From the NCBI RefSeq assembly GCF_004355005.1, contig NZ_SMSJ01000005.1, positions 124,001 to 188,000 of the forward strand: a stretch of DNA of 64,000 bases. The letters run 5' to 3'. Position 1 is the stretch's first letter. Each line of letters begins with the position of its first letter. This document shows, piece after piece, positions 48,901 through 61,743 of this stretch. The notes under the pieces were generated by a model, which worked only from the letters and a program-made list of their open reading frames with translations, was not told the DNA's origin and did no database searches. A program made the translations under genes and the position numbers. The DNA comes from Dankookia rubra. GTDB lineage: Bacteria > Pseudomonadota > Alphaproteobacteria > Acetobacterales > Acetobacteraceae.

Positions 48901-49284
48901 CGAGGCGTCCTGGCCCTCCAGCGCCCGCCGGCTGTCGACCACCACATGCCCGTCGGGGCCGACGAAGGCGACCAGGGCATAGTCGGCATAGGTATCGTGC
49001 ACGTGGCGCAGGATCTCGCGCCGAAGCTCCGGCGCGGTATCCGGGTCGCGCATCAGCGGCAGGCGGGTGGCAAGCTGCACGTCCCGCCAGCGCGCCGCCA
49101 TGTCGCTGTCCAGCCTTTCGGCGAAGCGCCCCGCGGCGGTGTCCAGCATGGCGAATTGGTTCGCCTCGATTCGGCGCAGGGCAGCATTGCCGGCCAGCAG
49201 GCTGGTGGCCAGCGCGGCGAGCAGGGCGATGCCGCCGAAGGCGGCGGCCAGGATGAGGCGAAGGGGTGGGTGCGGCAGCGCCAT
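45907..49284 (-). CDS. Membrane sensor histidine kinase with four PAS domains
   Basis: 1125 residues from the ATG before LILAAAFGGIALLAALATSL, the first membrane helix; longer in-frame starts exist (one 24 codons up) and the ribosome site is weak. A periplasmic cache-like sensor (about 40-280) carries YADYALVAFVGPDGHVVVDS. A second helix (about 280-300) and HAMP-like linker follow. PAS domains start near 365, 495, 625 and 770 (GAYEWDIQ; GSWDLDIAS; GVLRGDVHG; AAFHSVDADG). HisKA has H901 (GGVAHDFNNLLQ) and the ATPase GQGSGLGLS near 1078. There is no DNA-binding or receiver domain. The ligand is unknown. Confidence 0.88.
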   Translation of the reverse strand: MALPHPPLRLILAAAFGGIALLAALATSLLAGNAALRRIEANQFAMLDTAAGRFAERLDSDMAARWRDVQLATRLPLMRDPDTAPELRREILRHVHDTYADYALVAFVGPDGHVVVDSRRALEGQDASARPFLRAAMRGPVAEDVHEASMLASRPGDPTPLRLVDLAAPVRTEDGRLVGVVAAHLDWRWAAAVVGSPRPGEPEILILSRDGQVLLGPGALLGRQLDPAAVLRAPMDFPDGGPYLAAVQPTHGWGDYPGLGWRVLARRPAALALAPATALQRDILLYGLAASALAALLGWFAAAWLALPLHRLAEAAARQQREGGRDALPAGSRFAEAVTLARAFDGLLGDCRRSESALQESEQRLRLAQRAGQIGAYEWDIQTDTGRATREYAALHGAALPEGEQTWAAHHEHWLARLHPGDRPRLRERIRRILAEAGPYALEYRILLPDGRTRWLHDRGEVLTDAAGQPLRAIGAVRDVTGRRAAEDALREGEARLRLAQEAGGIGSWDLDIASGRQVWSERQYALFGLDPALPPPDMEHWFALVHPADRPALQAATEAALGAEGGTLAAEFRIIRAADAAERWLSVTGRVMRDAAGFPVRMLGVNRDITEARVREAELRAMLEANPIGVLRGDVHGRILDANDALLRLAGADRAALEAGTLRWDSLTPPEWLPADAAGIAEAREKGVCTPYEKEYQRPDGSRVPVLVGFALVGEPREDTIAFILDLTDRKRAEATLLQDKAGLERAVAERTAELAARERELRRIYDRTPAAFHSVDADGRLIRVSGEWLAFLGYRREEVLGRRTGEFMLPESAARWDAAVEELRRTGDEVREVEYRMRRADGEVVDVLVRARAEHDPVGGFAYSYSVLLDVTERNRAETRLREAQKLEALGRIAGGVAHDFNNLLQVLTGALQLVAGSAGKPERVERYAKVALQAAGRGADLTRRMLAFARQDQLQAGPVALPDVLQGLATLLHGPLGAGIRLEIEAAPDLPPVRADRMQLEMVLFNLALNGRDAMPEGGTLRLQAAPEAVARSNPQGLAPGSYVRIRVADSGEGMDADTLARAAEPFFTTKDVGQGSGLGLSMAHGFAAQSGGALRIESTPGLGTVVTLWLPETVAWAVAAG

Positions 49285-49387
49285 CACTGGTGCAGGTGGA
49301 AAGCGCTTGTATCCGCCGCGGACTCGTTGCGGCGTCACATGGGCGTGACCCTCCATGGCCGTTCGGTGGACCGCCGGCGGCGCCCAT

Positions 49388-50722
49388 TCACACCGCCGCG
49401 CTGTGCCGGCCGGCGCCGGTGCCGAGATAGGCGTCGAAGCAGGCCGCCACGTGCCGGACATGCCGCCGCCCGGCATCGGTGACCCGCAGCAGGTCGGGCG
49501 TCAGGTCGAGCAGGCCGTCCGCTTCGAGCGCGGCCAGAGCCGGCCGGACCTCGGCCACCAGCGCCGGCGGCAGGGCGGCCAGATCGAGCGCGAAGTCGCA
49601 CATCACCCGCTCGATGCAATGCCGGCGGAGCCGGTCCTCGGCGGTCACCGCGCGGCCGCGGCGGATCGGCAGCGTGCCGGCCTCGACCGCGGCCACCCAG
49701 CGGCGCTCGTTCGGCTCATTCTGGGCATAGCCCGCGGCCTCGATCCCGCCGATCGAGGAGGTGCCCATGCCGAGCAGCACCGGCGCGGCATCCGTGGTGT
49801 AGCCCTGGAAGTTCCGCCGCAGCGCGCCCCCGCGGGCAGCGGCCGCGATCGGGTCCTCCGGCCGGGCGAAGTGGTCGAGGCCGATCGCCTCGTAGCCCGC
49901 GGCGACCAGCACCTGCTCCGCCGTCTCGGCCTGCCGCAGGCGCTCAAGCGCACCGGGCAGGTCTTCCGTATGGATGGCGTTCTGGTGCGGCTTCATCCAG
50001 GGGACATGCGCATAGCCGAAGACCGCCACCCGGTCGGCGCCGAGTTGCGCCGCGAAGCGCGCGGTGGCGGCGACCTGGGCGCCGGTCTGGCCGGGCAGGC
50101 CATACATCAGGTCGAGGTTGATGCCCCGGATGCCCGCGGCGCGCAGCCAGCCGATCCCGCGGGCGACGGTCTCCTGCGGCTGGGTGCGGCCGATGCGGCG
50201 CTGCACCGCGGGGTCGATGTCCTGCACGCCGAAGCTGGCGCGGGTGATGCCGCCCTCGGCCAGGGCGGCGACGATCTCCTCGTCCAGCACGCGGGGGTCG
50301 AGCTCGATCGCCAACTCGGCATCGGGACGGATGCCGAAGGTGCCGCGCAGCCCGGCCAACAGCGTCCGCAGCCCGGCCGCTCCCAGCGTGCTGGGCGTGC
50401 CGCCGCCGAGATGGATCGCGGCGACCCCGGCATGCGCCGGCAGCGCCGCCTGCAGCAGCGCAGCCTCCCGCAGCAGGGCGGCGCCGTAGCGGGCGATGCG
50501 GCCCTCGTTCCGGGTCACCGTGGTGTGGCAGCCGCAATACCAGCAGAGCGAGGCGCAATAGGGGATGTGCAGGTAGAGGCTGAGCGGGTGCTCCGGCCGG
50601 ATGCCGGCGAGCCAGCCGCGATACTCCGCATCGCCCAGCGGGCCGAAATGCGGCGCGGTGGGATAGGAAGTGTAGCGCGGGAGATTGGCCAGCGCGTAGC
50701 CGATGGGGATGGGCTTGCTCAT
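49388..50722 (-). CDS. hemN: Oxygen-independent coproporphyrinogen III dehydrogenase
   Basis: 444 residues. The radical-SAM cluster motif is YCASLCWYCGC, followed by HLGGGTPSTLG and INLDLMYGLPGQTG; RYTSYPTAPHF at the N-terminus is the HemN hallmark. It converts coproporphyrinogen III to protoporphyrinogen IX without oxygen, so it is needed for haem synthesis at low oxygen. A FNR-like box lies 36 bases upstream of the ATG, linking it to the Fnr-type gene in this window. No clear ribosome site is seen. Confidence 0.95.
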   Translation of the reverse strand: MSKPIPIGYALANLPRYTSYPTAPHFGPLGDAEYRGWLAGIRPEHPLSLYLHIPYCASLCWYCGCHTTVTRNEGRIARYGAALLREAALLQAALPAHAGVAAIHLGGGTPSTLGAAGLRTLLAGLRGTFGIRPDAELAIELDPRVLDEEIVAALAEGGITRASFGVQDIDPAVQRRIGRTQPQETVARGIGWLRAAGIRGINLDLMYGLPGQTGAQVAATARFAAQLGADRVAVFGYAHVPWMKPHQNAIHTEDLPGALERLRQAETAEQVLVAAGYEAIGLDHFARPEDPIAAAARGGALRRNFQGYTTDAAPVLLGMGTSSIGGIEAAGYAQNEPNERRWVAAVEAGTLPIRRGRAVTAEDRLRRHCIERVMCDFALDLAALPPALVAEVRPALAALEADGLLDLTPDLLRVTDAGRRHVRHVAACFDAYLGTGAGRHSAAV

Positions 50723-50757
50723 GCCGGCGATGCTGGCCCGGCCGGGCGCGTGCTGCC

Positions 50758-50771
50758 TTGCGCGGGATCAA
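50758..50771 (-). promoter_or_regulatory. Candidate FNR box upstream of hemN
   Basis: On the minus strand it reads TTGAT-CCCG-CGCAA, matching TTGAT-N4-ATCAA at eight of ten positions. It overlaps the stop codon of the cupin gene and is centred about 42 bases before the hemN ATG. With a leaderless or very short-leader transcript this would be the activator position. Confidence 0.5.
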
Positions 50772-51103
50772 GCGGGCGGGAGGTGCACCGCGAACCACAG
50801 CGTCTCCCCCGCCGGATCGGTCCAGGCGACCCGGTGGCGGCAATGCGCCGGGATCACCGCCCAGTCGCCCGGCGCCAGCGACCGTTCGGTCCCATCGGCG
50901 AAGCCGAGCCGGGCGGCGCCGCGCAGGAGCAGCACGAACTCGTCCTCCGCCTGATCATACCAGGCGCCCTCCGGGTCAACCTGGCCGCGGGAGGCGATGC
51001 GCACCACCCGCGCCCCGCCGCCGGCCAGCAGCTCGGACAAGGCCTCGCCGCCGGCCGGGGCCGCCGGGCCCGCCGTGATCCGGCCGAAGCGAGGCGCGCT
51101 CAG
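50768..51103 (-). CDS. Cupin-domain protein, start codon uncertain
   Basis: About 111 residues. PEGAWYDQAEDEFVLLLRG and LAPGDWAVIPAHCRHRVAWT are the two cupin motifs with a likely metal site (E, H). Similar small cupins begin with a S-x-P-R-F-G-R-I segment. Here that segment starts at a CTG overlapping the amidase stop (CTGA), with a TTG 21 codons later as the alternative; there is no ATG or GTG. It follows the atzGE genes in an operon. Function unknown; perhaps binding or sensing of a small nitrogenous or carboxylate molecule. Confidence 0.7.
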   Translation of the reverse strand: MSAPRFGRITAGPAAPAGGEALSELLAGGGARVVRIASRGQVDPEGAWYDQAEDEFVLLLRGAARLGFADGTERSLAPGDWAVIPAHCRHRVAWTDPAGETLWFAVHLPPA

Positions 51104-52566
51104 GCGGCCTCGGCGAAGGCGGGCGCGACCGGGGCGGCGCAGACCCCCGCCGCTTCCAGCGCCGCGGCGGCGCGGAACAGCAGCGCCTCGGACCAGGGCC
51201 GGCCGATCAGCTGCACCCCGATCGGCAGCGCGCCCTCGGCCCGCGGCACCGGGGCGGTGACCACCGGCAGGCCGATGCCGCTGATCGGCTGGGTGAAGAG
51301 GCCCATCGAGGGCCTGAGCGGCACCTGCACCCCGTCCAGCGCCAGCATCTCCTGGCCGATCGGCGTCGCCGGCACCGGCGTCGCGGGGGCCAGCAGGATG
51401 TCCCAGTCGGCCATCAGCGCGCGCATGCCGTCGCGCGCCAGGCCGCGCACCCGCTGGGCATGGTTGACCCAGGCCGCCGGCAGCAGCGCGCCGGCCAGCA
51501 GCCGGTCCTGGGTCAGCGGCTCGTAGTCCGCGTACTGCTTGCGCAGCGTCGGCAGGTGCAGCGCGGCGCCTTCGGATGAGGTGATCAGGAAGGCCGCGGC
51601 GCGGGAGGCCTCGGCCATGTCCCATTCCACCACCTGCGTCGCGCCGAGCGCGGCGGCCACAGCCGCGACGGCCTCGCGCGCCGCGGCCGATTGCTGCCGG
51701 CCGAACCAGCCGCCGAGCACCGCCATGCGCAGCCCGGCCAGTCCGCGGCCGAGGCCGGGTGTCGCCGGCTCCGGCGGCTGCGGCGCCTGCGCCGGGTCCG
51801 CCGGGTCAAGGCCCTGCAGCGCGTCGTAGGCCGCGGCCAGGTCGCCGACGCTGCGGGCGAAGGGGCCGACATGGTCCAGCGAGTAGACGAAGGGGAAGGA
51901 GCCATGCCGCGACAGCCGGCCATAGGTCGGCTTCAGCCCCCATACGCCGTTCAGCGAGGCCGGCACCCGGATCGAGCCGTTGGTGTCGGTGCCGAGGCTG
52001 ATCGGGACCAGCCCGGCCGCCACCGCGGCGCCCGAGCCGCCGGAGGAGCCGCCGGCGATCCGGGTGGTGTCGTGCGGGTTCCGCGCCGGCCCGTCATGGC
52101 TGTTCTCCGTGGTGAAGCCATAGGCGAACTCGTCCATGTTCAGCGCGCCGACGCAGATGGCGCCGGCGGCTTCCAACTGCCGCACCAGGAAGGCGTCCCG
52201 CGTGGCGGGCGGCGCGCCGCGGCGGATCCTGCTGCCGGCCAGGGTCGGCAGGCCCGCCAGGTCGAACAGGTTCTTCGCCGCGAAGGGCACCCCGGCCAGC
52301 GGCCCGACCTCCTCCCCGGCCGCGATGCGCGCATCGACGGCAGCCGCATCGGCCGATGCCCGCTCCGCAAGCACGGCGGTGAAGGCGTTGACGGCGGGGT
52401 TGCGGGCGGCGATGCGGGCCAGCGCGGTCTCGGTCACCGCCAGGGCCGTGGTCTCGCCGCTGCGGATGCGGGCAGCGGTGTCGAGGGCAGGGTTGCCCAG
52501 GTCCCGGCGCGACCGGTCCAGCCCTTCGCCACTGGCTACGGTTTTCCGCCCATCGGACGCACTCAT
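51100..52566 (-). CDS. atzE: Amidase-signature 1-carboxybiuret hydrolase-like subunit
   Basis: 488 residues. The Ser-Ser-Lys triad is visible as Lys in [11 protein letters not shown], and the serines in [36 protein letters not shown] (shown in part). The preceding gene encodes the small DUF4089/AtzG partner that AtzE enzymes need, overlapping by four bases (ATGA), which points to the AtzG-AtzE complex. AtzE hydrolyses 1-carboxybiuret in cyanurate-type nitrogen catabolism; related complexes may serve other ureido compounds. Confidence 0.85.
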   Translation of the reverse strand: MSASDGRKTVASGEGLDRSRRDLGNPALDTAARIRSGETTALAVTETALARIAARNPAVNAFTAVLAERASADAAAVDARIAAGEEVGPLAGVPFAAKNLFDLAGLPTLAGSRIRRGAPPATRDAFLVRQLEAAGAICVGALNMDEFAYGFTTENSHDGPARNPHDTTRIAGGSSGGSGAAVAAGLVPISLGTDTNGSIRVPASLNGVWGLKPTYGRLSRHGSFPFVYSLDHVGPFARSVGDLAAAYDALQGLDPADPAQAPQPPEPATPGLGRGLAGLRMAVLGGWFGRQQSAAAREAVAAVAAALGATQVVEWDMAEASRAAAFLITSSEGAALHLPTLRKQYADYEPLTQDRLLAGALLPAAWVNHAQRVRGLARDGMRALMADWDILLAPATPVPATPIGQEMLALDGVQVPLRPSMGLFTQPISGIGLPVVTAPVPRAEGALPIGVQLIGRPWSEALLFRAAAALEAAGVCAAPVAPAFAEAA

Positions 52567-52754
52567 GGCCGGAAGACCGGTGCCGGCTCGGAGGTCGGCT
52601 CAAGCGGGACCGCGAAGGCCGGTGCGGCGATCCGCACCACCAGCGCGAGCGCCGCGGCGACCCGGGCCTGCCGCTCGGCATCCAGCACCAGCCCCACGGC
52701 GGGGGCGACGGCCGCCACATGGGCGGCTGGGTCGAAGCGATCGGGGTCTAACAT
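52563..52754 (-). CDS. atzG: AtzG-like small subunit (DUF4089)
   Basis: 63 residues from an ATG with GAGGAGG upstream. [25 protein letters not shown] and the terminal [12 protein letters not shown] match DUF4089, whose members bind and stabilise AtzE amidases. It is short, all-helical and Ala-rich. Its stop overlaps the atzE ATG by four bases. Confidence 0.82.
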   Translation of the reverse strand: MLDPDRFDPAAHVAAVAPAVGLVLDAERQARVAAALALVVRIAAPAFAVPLEPTSEPAPVFRP

Positions 52755-52902
52755 CGGCGGGCCTCCTCGGGCAGGTCGCATCCTTCCATGCCGGAATCAT
52801 GCCGCCCAGGCTTGCGCGCCTTTTCGCGACGGCTCTCGCAGCGGTGATGGCGCCGATCCGGCCCCAGGGCGTTTCGCGCCGGGCAGTGATACGGGGGTAC
52901 AG

Positions 52903-55900
52903 ATGGCGTCTCGACGCGGCGGCAAGCCGAAGACCATGGCGCATGCCATGGCCGAACCGGTCACGGCCAAGCCGCAGGCGCCACCCGTCCTGCCGGAACT
53001 GGCCCCCGCGGCACCCGCGCCGCGGCTTTACCTGCTGCATCCCCTGCTGGTCGGCCCGCTGCCTGCCTGGGACGCGGCCTTCGCCCGGGTCGCCGGGCTC
53101 GGCTTCGACGCGGCGCTGATCGCCCCCGTCTTCGCGCCGGGGCCGAGCGGCAACATCTTCCACCTCTCCGATCCCGAGGCTCCGCATCCGATCCTTGAGG
53201 CGCCGGCCGATGCGGTGGCGGCGCTGGCCGAGCTCGCGTCGAAGGCGAAATCAGCCGGATTGGCGCTTTATCTCGACATCGTGCTGGACCGCGTGGCGGC
53301 CGGCGGCGCGCTGCTGGCCAGCCACCCCGACTGGTTCGAGACCGAGGCCCAGGCCGGCCCGCCCGATCCCCGCCAGGCACCGCCGGAGCGCGGCACCGCC
53401 CGCGCCCGCTGGGAGGACCCGGCGGTGGCGGAAGCGCTCGGCGGCTGGTGGGAGGACCGCCTGCGCCGCTTCGCCGCGGCTGGGATCACCGGCTTCCGCT
53501 GCGACCTGCCGACCCGGGTGCCGGCCGCGATCTGGCGCCGGCTGACCGCGGCGCTGCCGCAGGCCCGCTTCCTCGCCTGGACCGCCGGCGTCCCGGCGCC
53601 CGAACTTCCCGCCCTGGCCGGGGCCGGCTTCGCCGCGGTCTTCGACAGCCTGGGTTGGTGGGATGTCGAGGGCTCCTGGCTGGTCGAGGAGGCGGCGCGG
53701 CTCTCCGCCATCGCCCCGATCATCTCGACGGTGGAGGCGCCCTTCGGGCCGCGCCTGGCCGCGCGTGACGCCGATGCCTGGACGGCGGAGCGGGCGGCGC
53801 GGCGGCATCTGCAGCTGGCCGCCGGGCTCGGTGCCGGGCTGCTGGTGCCGATGGGCTTCGAATACGGTGCCCGCCGCCCGCTGGACCCGGCGCGCGACCG
53901 TCCGGGCGACTGGGACTGGCTGGAACGGCAGGCGGGCTTCGACCTCTCGGCCGCGCTGCGCGAGGCCAATGCGGCAATCGCCGCGCGGTCGTTGACACGG
54001 GCGGAGCTGCGGCCGCTGTCGGGCCCCGGCGCCCCGGTCGCGGCGCTGCTGCGCGCCGCCGGGCCGGATGCGCGGGAGGCCCGGGCGGCGACGCTGGTCC
54101 TTGCCAACCCGGATCTGCGCGGCGGCGCCAGCGTGACGCTGTCCAGCCTGCTGCCGGCCGCCGGCGGCGCCTTCACCCGGTTCCGCCCGGTCGCGCCCAC
54201 CCAACATCGGCCAGGCGGGGGCGTGCCGCTGGGCCCGACCGCGACCGTGCAGCTCGATCCCGGCGAGGTCCGGCTGTTCGAGGCCGAGGCGCCGCGGCCG
54301 ATCCTGTCCGCCACGGCCGTCCCCGCTGCCGCGCCGGAGAAGAACGTGCTCGCCGCCGCGGTTTCGCCGCGGATCGGGATCGAGGCCGTCTCGCCGGCTG
54401 TCGAGGACGGCCGCTTTCCGGTGAAGCGGATCGTCGGCGAGGTGGTCGAGGTCACCTGCGACCTGATCTGCGACGGCCACGACCAGCTGGGCGCCGTTCT
54501 GCAATGGCGCGCGGCCGACGAGACGCAATGGACCGAGTGCCGGATGACGCCGCTCGGCAACGACCGCTGGATGGCGCGTTTTCCGTTGGAGCGCATGGGC
54601 CGCTACGCCTTCGCGGTCGAGACCTGGCGCGACGCCTTCGCCACCTTCCGCTACGAGCTGGAGAAGAAGCACGCCGCCAATGTCCCGATCGGACTGGAAC
54701 TGGAGGAAGGCCGCATCCTGGTCACCAAGGCCGGGCAGCGGGCCGGCGGCGCGCTGTCCGACCTGGCGGAGCGGCTGCAGGGCGCGGCGGATCCGGAGCG
54801 GCTGACCCTGCTGATGTCGAAGGAGACGGCCGACTTCATGGCCGCCGCCGACGACCGCCCCTTCCGCGCCCGCAGCGCGGAGATGCCGCTGGAGGCCGAA
54901 CGCACCGGTGCCGGCTTCGCCAGCTGGTACGAGCTCTTCCCGCGCAGCCAGAGCGGCGACGCTAGCCGGCACGGTACGTTCGACGATGTCATCCGCCGCC
55001 TGCCGCATATCCGCGGCATGGGCTTCGACGTGCTGTACTTCCCGCCGATCCACCCGATCGGCCGCGCCTTCCGCAAGGGCCGCAACAACACCCTGACGCC
55101 GGGGCCGGACGATCCCGGCAGCCCCTATGCGATCGGCTCGGAGGATGGCGGGCACGACGCCATCCACCCGCAGCTCGGCACGCTGGATGACTTCCGACGC
55201 CTTGTCGCCGCGGCGCGGGAGGAAGGGCTGGAGTTGGCGCTCGACTTCGCCGTCCAGTGCAGCCAGGACCATCCCTGGCTGAAGCAGCATCCGGACTGGT
55301 TCGAATGGCGGCCCGACGGCACGATCAAGTATGCCGAGAACCCGCCGAAGAAGTACCAGGACATCGTCAACGTCGACTTCTACAACGAGGGCGCGGTACC
55401 CCTGCTGTGGACGACGCTGCGCGACGTGGTGCGCTTCTGGGTGGATCAGGGCGTGCGGCTGTTCCGGGTGGACAACCCGCACACCAAGCCCTTCCCCTTC
55501 TGGGAATGGCTGATCGCCGATATCCGCGCCCAATGCCCGGACGCCATCTTCCTGGCAGAGGCCTTCACCCGGCCCAAGGTGATGTACCGCCTGGCCAAGG
55601 TCGGCTTCGGCCAGTCCTATACCTACTTCACCTGGCGGAACGAGAAGGCGGAGATCCAGGAATACCTGGAGGAGTTGGCGAACACCGCGCCGCGCGACTT
55701 CTTCCGCCCGCATTTCTTCGTCAACACGCCCGACATCAACCCGCCCTTCCTGCAGACCGGCGGCCGCGCCGGCCACCTGATCCGCGCCGCGCTGGCGACC
55801 ACGCTGTCGGGGCTCTGGGGCATGTACCAGGGCTTCGAACTCTGCGAGGCGGCGCCGCTGCCGGGCCGCGAGGAATACCTGGATTCCGAGAAGTACGAGA

Positions 55901-56291
55901 TCCGCGTCTGGCCGGACCGCCGTCCCGGCGACATCGTCGAGGAGATCACCCGCCTGAACATGATCCGCCGTGCCAACCCCGCCCTGCAGACGCATCTCGG
56001 CGTGGCTTTCCACAATGCCTTCAACGACCAGGTGCTCTGGTACCGGAAGGCCACCGTGGACCGTGGAAACGTGGTTCTCTGCGCCGTCAGCCTCGACCCG
56101 CGCAACGTGCAGGAAGCGGCGGTCGAACTGCCGCTCTGGGAATGGGGCTTGCCTGACCATGCGGCGCTGGAGGCGGAGGACCTGATGACGGGTCGGCGAT
56201 TCACCTGGACCGGCAAGGTGCAGCGGCTGCGGCTCGACCCTGGGGCGCTGCCCTTCGGGCTCTGGCGCGTGCGCCCGGCGGGAGGCATCTG

Positions 56292-56292
<1 letters not shown>
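52903..56292 (+). CDS. glgE: Alpha-1,4-glucan:maltose-1-phosphate maltosyltransferase with extra N-terminal GH13-like domain
   Basis: 1129 residues, far longer than the about 660-700 of basic GlgE. The C-terminal two thirds (from about 480) are a full Glg[45 protein letters not shown], nucleophile D857 in [17 protein letters not shown] and acid E886 in [13 protein letters not shown]. Residues 30-470 are a second amylase-like domain with [10 protein letters not shown] near 200, but FLAWTAGVP stands where the acid Glu is expected, so it is probably inactive. GlgE extends alpha-glucans using maltose 1-phosphate. The stop overlaps the treS ATG. Confidence 0.93.
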
Positions 56293-59587
<3,295 letters not shown>

Positions 59588-59591
<4 letters not shown>

Positions 59592-61738
59592 ACCAGGCTT
59601 ACGACACGCTGGCCGCAGGCCGCCACGGCGACCCGTTCTCCCTGCTCGGCCCGCATGCCGGCGAGGTGCGCACCTTCCAGCCCGGCGCGCGCGGCGTCAC
59701 CGTGCTGGCGCGGGATGGCGGGGCGGAGCTCGGCCGGCTGGAACAGGTGCACCCGGCCGGCATCTTCGCCGGCAAGGTCGCAAGCGCCGTACCCTATCGC
59801 CTTCGCGTCGAATGGCCGGGCCTGCCGCAGGAGACCGAGGATCCCTACAGCTTCGGCCTGCTGCTCGGGCCCCTCGACATGCACCTGTTCGCCGAGGGCC
59901 GGCACTTCGAGCTGGCAAAGGTTTTCGGCGCCCAGGCGATGGTGGTGGAAGGCGTGCCCGGCGTGCGCTTCGCGCTCTGGGCGCCGAATGCGCGTCGCGT
60001 CTCGGTGGTCGGCGACTTCAACGGCTGGGACGGCCGCCGCCACCCGATGCGGTTGCGTGCCGAGGCCGGGGTGTGGGAGCTCTTCGTCCCGCGCCTGCTA
60101 CCCGGCGCGACCTACAAGTACGAACTGCTCGGCGCCGACGGCGCGGTGCTGCCGCTGAAGGCCGACCCGCTGGCCCAGGCGACCGAGCACCCGCCCGCCA
60201 CGGCCTCCCGCGTCATGGACCCGGCACCCTTCGCCTGGACCGATCAGGCCTGGATGGCGCGGCGCGGCGCCGCCCAGGCGGTGGATGCGCCGATCTCGAT
60301 CTATGAGGTGCATGCCGGGTCCTGGTGGCGCGACGACGCCGGCGACTCGCCCGACTGGGACCGGCTGGCCGACCGGCTGATCCCCTATGTCCAGGGCATG
60401 GGCTTCACCCACCTGCAATTCCTGCCGATCATGGAACACCCCTTCGGCGGGTCCTGGGGCTACCAGCCGCTGTCGATGTTCGCGCCCTCCGCCCGTTTCG
60501 GTGCGACCTCCGGCTTCGCGCACTTCGTCGACCGTGCCCATGCGGCGGGGATCGGCGTGATCCTCGACTGGGTGCCGGCGCATTTCCCGACCGATGCGCA
60601 TGGTCTGTATGAGTTCGACGGCACGCATCTGTACGAGCATGCCGACCCGCGTGAAGGGTTCCACCAGGACTGGAACACCGCGATCTACAACTTCGGCCGC
60701 AATGAGGTGCGCGGCTTCCTGCTCGCCAGCGCGATCCATTGGCTGGAGCATTTCCACGTCGATGGCCTCCGCGTCGATGCGGTGGCCTCCATGCTCTACC
60801 GCGACTATTCGCGGCAGGCCGGAGAGTGGATCCCGAACCGCCATGGCGGGCGGGAGAACCTCGAAGCCGTCGCCTTCCTGCAGGAACTCAATGCCGTCGT
60901 CGCCGAACGCTGCCCGGGCGCGGTGATGATCGCCGAGGAAAGCACCGCCTGGCCCGGCGTGACGAAGCCGACGAACGAAGGCGGGCTCGGCTTCCAGTAC
61001 AAGTGGAACATGGGGTGGATGCACGACACCCTGCACTATATCGAGCAGGACCCGGTGAACCGGAAGTACCACCACGACAGCATGACCTTCGGGTTGGTCT
61101 ATGCCTGGAGCGAGCATTTCGTGCTGCCGCTCAGCCATGACGAGGTGGTCTACGGCAAGGGCTCGCTGCTGCGGAAGATGCCGGGCGACCCCTGGCAGCA
61201 ATTCGCCAACCTGCGCGCCTATCTCGGCTTCATGTGGACCCATCCTGGCAAGAAGCTGATCTTCATGGGCGGCGAGATCGCCCAGCCCGCCGAGTGGAAC
61301 CACGATGCCGCGCTGGCCTGGCCGCTGCTGGACGACCCGCGGCATCGCGGCATCCAGCGCCTGGTGCACGACCTGAACGCGGCCTACCGCCGGCTGCCGG
61401 CGCTGCACCGGCAGGACGCCTCGCCCGAGGGCTTCCGCTGGGTGATCGGCGACGACCGCGCGCAGAGCGTCTTCGCCTATCTGCGCCTCGGCGCGGCGGG
61501 CGACCCGCCGGCACTGGTGGTCGTCAACCTGACGCCGGTGCCGCGCCACGCCTACCGCATCGGCGTGCCACAGGCAGGTACGTGGCACGAGGTGCTGAAC
61601 AGCGACGGCGCGGCCTATGGCGGCAGCAACAGCGGCAATGGCGGGGCGATCGAGGCGGAGGCGGTGCCGAGCCATGGCTTCGAGGACAGCCTTTCGGTCT
61701 TCCTGCCGCCGCTCGCCACGCTGATACTCTCGCCGTAG
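59588..61738 (+). CDS. glgB: 1,4-alpha-glucan branching enzyme
   Basis: 716 residues. An N-terminal CBM48-type region ([33 protein letters not shown]) precedes the GH13 domain with nucleophile D397 in [17 protein letters not shown] and acid E450 in [13 protein letters not shown]; their 53-residue spacing is that of classic Glg[16 protein letters not shown] is also diagnostic. It makes alpha-1,6 branches in the glucan extended by GlgE. It overlaps treS by four bases (ATGA). Confidence 0.97.
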
Positions 61739-61743
61739 GGGGA

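Noticed and set aside
45823-49482. A 1219-codon open frame on the plus strand opposite the sensor kinase
   Set aside because: It lies exactly antisense to the kinase, shows no family motif and has the Arg/Gln/Gly-rich makeup of a GC-driven shadow frame.
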